Assembly: GCF_028640845.1 (NCBI RefSeq)
Contig: NC_080540.1
Location: 160,726,438-160,790,437 of the forward strand
DNA: 64,000 nt
DNA from: Ahaetulla prasina
Lineage: Eukaryota; Chordata; Lepidosauria; Squamata; Colubridae
Direction of reading: 5' to 3'
Shown piece after piece: positions 30,401-38,400 of the stretch. Position 1 is the stretch's first letter. Each line of letters opens with the position of its first letter. The notes beneath the pieces were generated by a model. It saw nothing but the letters and a program-made list of their open reading frames with translations, was not told the origin of the DNA and searched no databases. Made by a program: the position numbers and the translations under genes.

Positions 30401-31522
30401 CTTTGCTTTCCTTTTTAGATACACCGATAGTTCCTATATATTTCTTTTTTTTCCCCTTCACACTTCTTTTCCTTTCACTCAGCTTCCATTCCTTGAAAAC
30501 ACAAAGTTCCACATTTGGCTTCCCCCCTTGCTTTCTCTAGCCTACCGGTCACGGCTTGGTGGAGCTAGCAGTAGGTAGAGGTGCGGCTAGAGGTTGCTCA
30601 AAGAGGTGGAATCAGACTGTTTCCTTAGGTGGAATCCCACACACACACTTCCTCCTTCCCTAACAGAAGGTCCTGTGCTCTGGCAAAACCCCCATGCTCT
30701 CCAGACTTTTGGTCTTTCTGCGGTTAGGAAATGCACAGAGGAAGCAAGATCCAGCTGTGATTGGGAGAAGGGCTCTCTCATTCACACACATGCAGGCATA
30801 CACATATTTCCCATGCTTTTCCATGCTTTAAAATTAAAATTTAGAGGTACTCACCTTCTTTCCAAGCAGCCTTTGAGCTCAACACTCAAAACCCCTTTAA
30901 AACCTAATTCCAAATGGCCAAGGTCCAGGAAAACTTACCCACAGACTCAATGAGTCTGCTGCTAGCAAGGGAGGCTTACCTGGGCCAGGTCCATTGGTTA
31001 GGTTAGCTTGGAGACCCATCTGCGGGTGCCAATTGTTGGAAGAAATATCCATCTGGGTTCAGTTCCAAGTGGGGACAAAGACACTGGAAACATGGAGGCT
31101 GCTTGGAAAGATGGTTTAATGGTGGTCAGGATCACATGGCTTGAGTTCCTGAACAGAAAAGGGCTGAGATCCTGTGCGCTCCCTGGCTTTATGCTTTTTC
31201 TGAGCTTTGAACTTTCTGGGGCACAGGAAGAGTATCCTGATTGGTTGTCAGATTCCCAGGGGGTGGGGGTCTTAGCTAGCCTTGCTGGCTGATGTAAGCT
31301 TCCCAGGTGCCATGTGGTGAGTTTCAGTTGCTAGATGGGTTCTATTATGATACAGATGATGGCCCATTGACAAAGGTGGGGGGTGGCAGGAAGTTGCAGG
31401 GAGCTGCTTTGTCTTTAAAACATGTTTCTCCATTTCTCATCCAGGGAAATATATTCTGCCTTTTAAATATTTTCTAAAATATTTCATTCTTCTAGGAGGG
31501 GGGTGGGTGCTAAATTCCTACA
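27425..31522 (-). mobile_element. LTR retroelement, non-coding interior, 4.1 kb, reverse orientation
   Basis: Two direct LTRs, 27425-27900 and 31034-31522, bound a 3.1 kb interior. The exact 4-bp duplication CCTA flanks the whole element (27421-27424, 31523-31526). On the - strand the LTR runs TGTAGGAATTT...CTTCCAACA. Next to the upstream LTR is a primer-binding-like TTGGCACCCGCAGATGGG (reverse of about 31013-31033). Before the downstream LTR lies a polypurine tract AAGAAAAAAAAAAAGTAGGG (reverse of about 27904-27925). An ATTAAA signal lies within the LTR. I see no gag, protease, reverse transcriptase, integrase or envelope reading frame, so it looks non-autonomous or heavily deleted. The 4-bp duplication fits endogenous retroviruses. 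Confidence 0.88.
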
Positions 31523-31534
31523 CCTACAAGGAAC

Positions 31535-33321
31535 TTGCGAATACACAGTAACAACAAACCTTGGTTTACACCTAAACTTAAGCAGCTACGACATTCCAAA
31601 GAGGAAGCCTACAGAAAAGGTGGTAAAATGCTGTACAATCAGGCTAGAAATGCACTAACAAGGGAGATCAGAGCATCAAAAAGAAGCTACTCTGAAAAGC
31701 TAAAGAATCAGCTTTCAGCTAATGAACCAGCAAACATGTGGAAAACTCTTAAAAATATCACCGGCTATGGCAAACCTCCTTCCCAGGCTGAAGGTAATCA
31801 ACAACTGGCAGATGACCTGAATGAGTTTTACTGCAGGTTTGAAAGGAAACTACAGCCACCTATCTCCACAACCCCCATCTCAGACAGACCAACAACAGCC
31901 AAGCCTCCTACAACTGACCCCATTTCATTGGGTTCACAACCCCTAGTGATCACAGAAAAGGAAGTGCAGGACCTATTTCACAGACAAAAGCCAGGAAAAG
32001 CTCCAGGCCCAGACAAGATAACTCCTTCTTGCTTAAAAGTCTGTGCTGACCAATTGGCCCCCATCTTCACCCATATTTTCAATAAATCACTAGAGATGTG
32101 TTATGTTCCTTCTTGCTTCAAACGCTCTACCATCATCCCAGTGCCGAAGAAGCCCACCATCAAGGAACTGAATGACTACAGACCAGTTGCTTTAACATCT
32201 GTAGTCATGAAAACCTTTGAAAGGCTAGTGCTTTCCTACCTGAAAACCATCACGGATCCACTGTTAGACCCCTTGCAATTTGCATACCGAGCAAATAGAT
32301 CAACAGATGATGCTGTTAATATGGCTCTGCACTACATCCTACAACATCTTGAGTCTCCAAAGACCTATGCAAGAGTCCTTTTTGTAGACTTTAGTTCAGC
32401 ATTCAATACCATCATTCCAGATATTCTTCTAATTAAGCTAAACCAGCTACAGGTACCGGAACAGACTTGTAAGTGGATCAAAGCTTCCTAACAAACAGGA
32501 AGCAGCAGGTGAAGCTAAGCAAGATCACATCAAATACCTGTACAATTAGCACAGGGGCCCCCCAAGGCTGTGTGCTCTCCCCACTTCTCTTCTCTCTGTA
32601 TACCAATGACTGCATCTCCAATGATCCATCTGTTAAGCTACTGAAGTTTGCAGATGACACAACAGTGATTGGTCTCATTCGAGACAATGACGAATCCGCA
32701 TATAGACGAGAGGTCGAACGACTAGCCTTGTGGTGCAACCAAAACAATCTGGAACTGAACACACTCAAAACCGTAGAAATGGTGGTAGACTTTAGGAGAA
32801 ACCCTTCCATACTTCCACCTCTCACAATACTTAACAACACAGTATCAACAGTAGAAACCTTCAAATTTCTAGGTTCTATCATATCGCAAGATCTAAAATG
32901 GACAGCTAACATCAAAAACATCATTAAAAAAGGACAACAAAGAATGTTCTTTCTGCGCCAACTCAGTAAGCTCAAACTGCCCAAGGAGCTGCTGATTCAG
33001 TTCTACAGAGGAATTATTGAGTCTGTCATTTGCACCTCTATAACTGTCTGGTTCGGTTCTGCAACCCAACAAGAAAAACACAGACTTCAGAGGATAATTA
33101 GAACTGCAGAAAAAATAATTGCTACCAACCTGCCTTCCATTGAGGACCTGTATACTGCATGAATCAAGAAGAGGGCCGTGAAAATATTTGCAGATCCCTC
33201 GCATCCTGGACATAAACTGTTTCAACTCCTATCCTCAAAACGACGCTATAGAGCACTGCACACCAGAACAACTAGACACAAGAACAGTTTTTTCCCGAAG
33301 GCCATCACTCTGCTAAACAAA
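31535..33321 (+). pseudogene. LINE ORF2 reverse transcriptase, broken
   Basis: The frame covers the linker after the endonuclease (NNKPWFTPKLKQLR) and the reverse transcriptase: PGKAPGPDKITPSCLK, NDYRPVALTSVVMKTFERL, DFSSAFNTI (motif A), GAPQGCVLSPLLFSLY (motif B) and FADD at 32647-32658 (motif C). The C-terminal domain is SITVWFGSAT...RTAEKII. Defects are a single-base deletion near 32480 that shifts the frame, and a TGA at 33160-33162 in LYTA*IKKRAVK. The same TGA is present in the fragment at 34140, so it may be inherited. The final stop is at 33319-33321. The endonuclease domain is absent. Confidence 0.9.
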
Positions 33322-33639
33322 TAATTCCATCAACACTGTCAGACTATTTACTGAATCTGCACTACTATTAATCGTCTCATAGTTCCCATCACCAATCTCT
33401 TTCCACTTATGACTGTATGACTATAACTTGTTGCTGGCAATCCGTATGATTTATATTGATATATTGACCATCAATTGTGTTGTAAATGTTGTACCTTGAT
33501 GAACGTATCTTTTCTTTTATGTACACTGAGAGCATATGCACCAAGACAAATTCCTTGTGTGTCCAATCACACTTGGCCAATAAAAAATTCTATTCTATTC
33601 TAAGTTGCCAAGGTTGGAGACCCCTGAATTAGAGTTTAG

Positions 33640-33900
33640 TTGCTGCAATGCCCAGAATGTCTATGGAGATTATCTGCCATCCAGGTCATGGTTGTCCCCA
33701 AGGTGCTTTTTCAAGAGACAACTTGAACTTTTTGTTGGAAGACGTTTCACTTTTCATGCGAGAAGCTTCTTCAGCTCTTGACTGCATGGTGGGGAATGGA
33801 AGGATTTACACTCCTTGCAGAAAAGCCCTGTCACCTAGGATGGCGGTCCATCTGCAAGGAGTATAAATCCTTCCATTTCCCCCCATCCAGTCAGAGATAA
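33640..33900 (-). mobile_element. Penelope-like element terminal fragment, second family
   Basis: On the - strand the text reads AGCTGAAGAAGCTTCTCG, a stem, then AAGTGAAACGTCTTCC. This is a widespread vertebrate Penelope-like terminal motif with the CTGAAGA ... GAAACGTC arrangement. A hairpin with arms around 33800-33822 (GGAAGGATTTACACTCC) and 33856-33878 follows. No coding part is present. Confidence 0.6.
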
Positions 33901-33925
33901 AGAAGCAAAACGTCTTCAAAGAAAA

Positions 33926-34112
33926 ACAAGAATAGAATAGAATATAGAATGGAATGGGAATGGAATGGAATGGAATGGAATTCTTTATTGGCCAAGTGTG
34001 ATTGGATGCACAAGGAATTTGTCTTTGGTGCATATGCTCTCAGTGTACATAAAGAAAAAATAAAATATATTCATCAAGAATCATAAGATACAACACTTAG
34101 TGATAGTCATAC
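33926..34112 (-). mobile_element. CR1/L2-type LINE 3' tail with (AATAG/AATGG)n, antisense
   Basis: Antisense of the same 3' UTR found at 33480-33600 (GGCCAAGTGTGATTGG, TATGCTCTCAGTGTACAT). It is preceded by an AATAG/AATGG pentanucleotide array. Confidence 0.85.
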
Positions 34113-34416
34113 AGGTTCCGTTGAGGACCTGTACACTGCATGAATCAAAAAGAGAGCTGTGAAAGTATTTACAGACCCCTCACATCCTGGACATAAACTG
34201 TTTCAAACTCTTACCCTCAAAACGACACTATAGGGCAGGGACCTCCAACCTCGGTCCCTTTAAGACTTGTGGACTTCAACTCCCAGAGTTTGTCAGCCAG
34301 CTTTGCTGGCTGAGGGACTCTGGGAGTTGAAGTCCACAAGTCTTAAAGGGACCGAGGTTGGAGACCCCTGCTATTTCCCCGAATGCCATCACTCTACTAA
34401 ACAAATAATTCCCTCA
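34113..34416 (+). mobile_element. CR1/L2-type LINE ORF2 end, split by a MITE
   Basis: The segments 34113-34235 and 34371-34416 correspond to 33135-33245 and 33295-33325 of the copy upstream, including CATCCTGGACATAAACTGTT and GCCATCACTCTACTAAACAA. About 40 bp between them is missing, so the MITE interval was accompanied by a deletion or came through recombination. Confidence 0.8.
34236..34370. mobile_element. hAT-type foldback MITE (CAGGGGTCTCC family), 135 bp
   Basis: The ends are CAGGGACCTCCAACCTCGG and CCGAGGTTGGAGACCCCTG, and nearly the whole element is self-complementary. The 8-bp flanks do not match well (CTATAGGG, CTATTTCC), so the original duplication was lost. Confidence 0.85.
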
Positions 34417-34583
34417 ACAGAATAGAATAGAATAGAATAGAATTTTTATTGGCCAAGTGTGATTGGACACACAAGGAATTTGTCTTGGTGCATATGCTCT
34501 CAGTGTACATAAAAGAAAAGATACGTTCATCAAGGTACAACATTTACAACACAATTGATGGTCAATATATCAATTTAAATCTG
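34417..34583 (-). mobile_element. CR1/L2-type LINE 3' tail with (AATAG)n, antisense
   Basis: The pentanucleotide array at 34420-34441 is followed by the antisense 3' UTR up to the Penelope-like terminal repeat. The sense-strand LINE 3' UTR resumes at 37606, on the other side of the Penelope-like element. Confidence 0.82.
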
Positions 34584-34611
34584 ATTGCTCCCAGAAGCAC
34601 GAAGCTGAAGC

Positions 34612-34645
34612 CTGAAGATGACGAATGAGACTTCGTCGAAACGTC
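34612..34645 (+). ncRNA. Hammerhead-ribozyme-like motif in the 5' terminal repeat
   Basis: CTGAAGA (34612-34618), a 6-bp stem GACGAA/TTCGTC (34620-34625 with 34632-34637, loop TGAGAC), GAAA (34638-34641), then CGTC ending at 34645. The outer strands GAAGCTGAAGC and GCCAAGACACTTC could pair as stem I (GC/GC and GAAG/CTTC). One extra U between the conserved GA and stem II departs from the textbook core. Penelope-like elements are reported to carry hammerhead ribozymes in their terminal repeats, so the placement fits. Activity is unproven. Confidence 0.5.
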
Positions 34646-36960
34646 GCCAAGACACTTCCAATTTTACACGGGAGAAAACCCGAACAACCAAAGACCTACA
34701 TACAAACACCCGTGAAAACCTCAGAAAACAAATATTGCACCTCTACGGGGAGGAAATCCACCATCTGACCAGGACCTATGAAAAACTAGAAGTCCAAAGA
34801 GCTTCCATTTTATGTGACCTCGCATTCCTACGAAACTACCGCGATCAAAATTTAATCCCCAAATGCTTCCAATTGAAATTCCACTCCAACTCTGCAGCCA
34901 CCAAACGCATCCTAAAAAGAACAGAATTGGCCTTAATCAGAAATGAACTTCACACAAAAAGATTCCTCCTAGATCAAATCAACAAAGATCTCCTCACACT
35001 TCACCTCAAACTCAGCAACAAGATGCACCCTGCACTTTGGGACAAATCCAAACAACTTGCCGTCTGGAGGCGAAACACAGACCACCCTCAAGACAGACAC
35101 GCACACCAACAAACTCCGAAGACTACAAGAACGCCAGAAACAAACCCCTCCACCCTCACAGCAACACATGAAACAAACAGTGCATAACATCTCAGATAGG
35201 ATCCTCACCAAAGCTGAAACCGATGTCCTTTCCAAAGTTCAACTTTGCAGTCACTCCCAAATACATCCCACGAAACCATTATATGCGGAGTTGAAACCAG
35301 CCTGACCAAAATCAACCCCGATGGCGCTAACAAAATCAGACTCGAGATCTCCAACATCCTCTGCAGCAGCAAGCCACCCAAAAGCAACTTACCCAAGAGG
35401 AACAGACAGCACTACTTAACCTGAAAAAGATACCAGCATAATAATCCTACCAGCAGACAAGGGCAACGCCACGGTGGTTATGAACACATCTGACTACCAA
35501 ACCAAATTAACCAACCTACTCCAAGACCCTGCATACAAGCCCCTAAAACAGACCCCACCACCTACCTAGAAAAACCACTAGATCCAAAATAAAAGCCTCC
35601 CCATCAGCGAAGAAATCCAACAAAGAATCATTCCCAGAGAAATCATCCAGATGCCCTAAGCTCTATGGCCTCCCAAGATACACAAAGAAGGAACCCCCAC
35701 TCAGACCCATAGTCAGCTCCATAGGCTCACCTCTACAAAACCTAGCCAAATTTCTTGCCAAACAACTACAGCCCTATGCAGAATCCATCACCTCACACGT
35801 AAAAACTCATTCCAGTTCATAGAGATCATAAAGAAACAAAACTTACAGCCCAGCGACCTACTCGTGAGCTTTGATGTCATATCCCTCTTCACCCAAGTGC
35901 CAATCAAAGAAGCCTTGACAGCTATCCAAAACAAATATAACCCCCCCAAGCACATCCTAGATCTGACCAACCACTGCCTATCCAACACATACTTCATCTA
36001 TAATGGACAAAAATACAAACAAATAGAAGGAGCACCCATGGGATCACCCCTCTCACCTGTCATTGCCAACCTCTACATGGAACACTTTGAAACCCAAGCA
36101 CTAGAAAAATCTGATCACAAACCCAAACTCTGGCTCAGATATGTAGACGACACCTTCATAATCTGGCCACACGGGAAAGAAAAACTTGACAACTTCCTCA
36201 CACACCTCAATAGCCTACACCCCAAAATACAGTTCACCATGGAAACAGAAGTTAATAACCAACTTCCTTCCTGGATGTCTTAGTCTACAGAAAACCCAAT
36301 GGCTCCCTAGGACACACCATCTACCAGAAGAAAACACACACAAACCGCTATCTGCACGCACTCTCACACCACCACCCAGCACAGATCAACTCCATAGCCA
36401 AGACACTCATCTCCAGAACAAAATGCTTAGCTGATGAACAACACCTAAAACCCGAACTAGACACTCTCACTAACGTACTAACATCCAATGGATTCCAGAG
36501 AAATAAGATTACCAAACTAATCCAAAAGAACCCCCACTAAAATCCAAGACAGAGAACAAGAAAAGCGGCACAGCCCTCCTCCCATATATAAAAGGCACCA
36601 CAGACAGAATCAGCAAGATCCTCCACAAACACAACGTCAAGACAGCATTCTGCACAAACAAAAATATCCACCATCCTAAGAAACCCCAAAGACAAAATTG
36701 AGTTAGAAAATCAAGGGTATATGAAATCCCATGCACCGCCTGCCCCACCACATACATTGGACAAACCAACAGAAGAATAAGTGCACGCATTGAAGAACAC
36801 AAGCACTCATTCAAAAGAGGAACCAACTTCTTCCCTGGTCCAACACTTTAAAGTCACAGGACATGATATTGACTTTAAAAGACCAGAACTATCGCCAAAA
36901 CTGAACACTTTAACAACAGAATAATCAGAGAAGCCATTGAGATAGAAAACGCCCACACAG
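34618..36960 (+). pseudogene. Penelope-like polyprotein (RT plus GIY-YIG), frameshifted
   Basis: The N-terminal part is open from 34618 to 35187 (MTNETSSKRRQDTSNF onward). Downstream the frame is lost and regained. RT blocks seen are YGLPKIHKEGTPLRPIVSS near 35660-35730, SFDVISLFTQVPIKEAL at 35870-35920, EGAPMGSPLSPVIANLYME at about 36030-36080 and the catalytic YVDD at 36140-36151. The GIY-YIG nuclease is recognisable at 36717-36830: VYEIPC, TTYIGQTNRR and ARIEEHKHS. Several frameshifts make it non-functional. The GIY-YIG domain is what separates Penelope-like elements from other retroelements. Confidence 0.92.
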
Positions 36961-37477
36961 CATGAACAAACGAGATGACACCTCCGCCTACCAGCCATTT
37001 GAAACCCGCTCTTATTGACAAACGAGTCCCTAACACGAGGAATGACACCAGACCCACACTCACGAGGTCCACACAGGATGTCACCACCACATCCACCCAG
37101 AAAGCAGACCCAAACCCACACTGATCATGAAGCACGACCAAGGACCAGAAGCCAGACCGCAGCTGCAACATTAGCCATTTCAAACCCCTCCAATCCATTC
37201 ATGCAGCAGACCCACTATGAAGATGTAGCACGACCACGAAGCCAAACAGCAGCAGTGCAGCTCACCAGCTCAAATCCCCCTCCAGCACAGAGCAGACTGA
37301 GCACAACCAAGCCCCCACCAACACAGGACACACCCCCATCCAATCAGAGCACAGAAAAAACCCCATCCAATCAGAGCACAGCCAAGCTCCCACCCAATCA
37401 GTTCAAACCCCCACTAGCAGTTAAAAGGAAGAAACAGCTGCAATCACACATTGCTCCCAGAAGCACGAAGCTGAAGC

Positions 37478-37511
37478 CTGAAGATGACGAATGAGACTTC
37501 GTCGAAACGTC
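37478..37511 (+). ncRNA. Hammerhead-ribozyme-like motif in the 3' terminal repeat
   Basis: This has the same elements as the 5' copy: CTGAAGA at 37478-37484, stem GACGAA (37486-37491) with TTCGTC (37498-37503), GAAA at 37504-37507 and GTC at 37509-37511. The presence in both repeats fits self-processing of tandem transcripts, as proposed for these elements. Confidence 0.5.
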
Positions 37512-37605
37512 GCCAAGACACTTCCAATTTTACACGGGAGAAAACCCGAACAACCAAAGACCTACATACAAACACCCGTGAAAACCTCAGAAAACAAATA
37601 TATAT

Positions 37606-37992
37606 ATAATACTCTAAATACTATTTCCTAAGTCTGCACTACTGCACTACTGTTAATCTTCTCATCGTTCCCATCACCCATCTCCTTCCACTTATGACTG
37701 TAACTTTGTTGCTTGTATCCTTACAATTTATACTGATATTGTTTCCTGATTGCCTATTTGTAGCCTATGACTATCATTAAGTGTTGTATCATTAAGTGTT
37801 AAATTTGTATCCTATGACTATCATTAAGTGTTGTAAGTGTTGTTCCTTGATGAACGTATCTTTTCTTTTATGTACACTGAGAGCATATGGACCAAGACAA
37901 ATTCCTTGTATGTCCAATCACACTTGGCCAATAAAATTCTATTCTATTCTATTCTATTCTATTCTATTCTATTCTATTCTATTCTATTCTAT
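37606..37992 (+). mobile_element. CR1/L2-type LINE 3' UTR with (ATTCT)n tail
   Basis: The sense 3' UTR includes TATGTACACTGAGAGCATAT and CACTTGGCCAATAAAATTCT, then an eleven-unit ATTCT array at 37936-37992. It contains a short duplicated segment around TATGACTATCATTAAGTGTT. It is probably the remainder of a copy broken by the Penelope-like element. Confidence 0.87.
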
Positions 37993-38174
37993 AGGATACT
38001 AATAATCAAATCATACTAGGAAACAATAAAAAGTCCAGTTGCCTGTTGAAAAAAGCACCTTTGGGACAATGCCGAGAACGGATCTCAGGGCATTGTTTGC
38101 TTTTTATAGCCAGGCTTCCATTCCATCCCACATCTTAAATAGAAAATAGAAATGGTTTTATTTTTACAAGTGGG

Positions 38175-38400
38175 AAGTTGCCAGTTTGGTCTAGTGGTTA
38201 AGGCGCCTGATTAGAAACCAGCAAGAGACTTGGTTTCCTTGGGCATGAAAACCGGCTGGGTGACTTTAGCCAGTCATACACTCTGTCTCAACCCAGCCCA
38301 CCTTGCTGAGTTGTTGTGGTGGTGAAAACAGAAAGAGGAAGGAATATTTGCCAAGTTGAGTTATTTATAAAAAAATAAATAAAGATAGGCTATAAATAAA
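38175..38400 (+). mobile_element. tRNA-derived SINE
   Basis: A-box-like TGGTCTAGTGGTTAAGGC lies at 38187-38204, followed by a degraded B box and GCATGAAAACCGGCTGGGTG. The tail has GAGTTATTTATAAAAAAATA. A related, more diverged copy is at 47435-47690. The body is characteristic of a common squamate SINE. Confidence 0.75.

Larger units (their letters stand above)
27380..33601 (+). mobile_element. CR1/L2-clade LINE with (ATTCT)n tail, interrupted by an LTR element
   Basis: LINE sequence occupies about 27380-27424 and 31527-33601. The two sides join in frame across the LTR insertion (FCEDLRV ... PTRNLRIHSNNKPWF), which shows they were once continuous. The left end is a 5' truncation inside ORF2. 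The 3' UTR ends GGCCAATAAAAAATTCTATT with a short ATTCT array. This matches the LINE family reported in snakes to carry AATAG-type microsatellite tails (Snake1/L3 CR1). The name is recalled, not verified. Confidence 0.85.
27312..33626. mobile_element. hAT-type MITE (CAGGGGTCTCC family) split by a nested LINE
   Basis: The left arm is 27312-about 27379 (CAGGGGTCTCCAACCTTGGC onward) and the right arm is about 33602-33626, ending GGTTGGAGACCCCTG. The outer flanks AATTGGAG (27304-27311) and AATTAGAG (33627-33634) match at 7 of 8 positions, as expected of one hAT insertion. About 60 bp of the right arm is missing, consistent with deletion when the LINE inserted. Confidence 0.85.
34584..37600 (+). 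mobile_element. Penelope-like retroelement, nearly full length, 3.0 kb
   Basis: Two direct terminal repeats (34584-about 34735 and 37451-about 37598) flank an interior with a Penelope-type reverse transcriptase and GIY-YIG endonuclease remnant. The terminal repeats share TTGCTCCCAGAAGCACGAAG and the segment CTGAAGATGACGAATGAGAC and are almost identical where compared by eye. This order (terminal repeat, RT, GIY-YIG, 3' region, terminal repeat) is diagnostic of Penelope-like elements. A proline- and glutamine-rich low-complexity stretch with repeated CCAATCAGAGCACAG occupies 37020-37440. Confidence 0.93.

Noticed and set aside
37015..37494. A 159-codon Pro/Gln/Thr-rich open frame.
   Set aside because: It lies in the low-complexity 3' region of the Penelope-like element and runs into the terminal repeat. 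Repeated CCAATCAGAGCACAG units explain the open frame.
38187..38204. A possible tRNA gene because of a good A box.
   Set aside because: The B box is degraded, there is no cloverleaf or anticodon arm, and SINE body and tail sequences follow.
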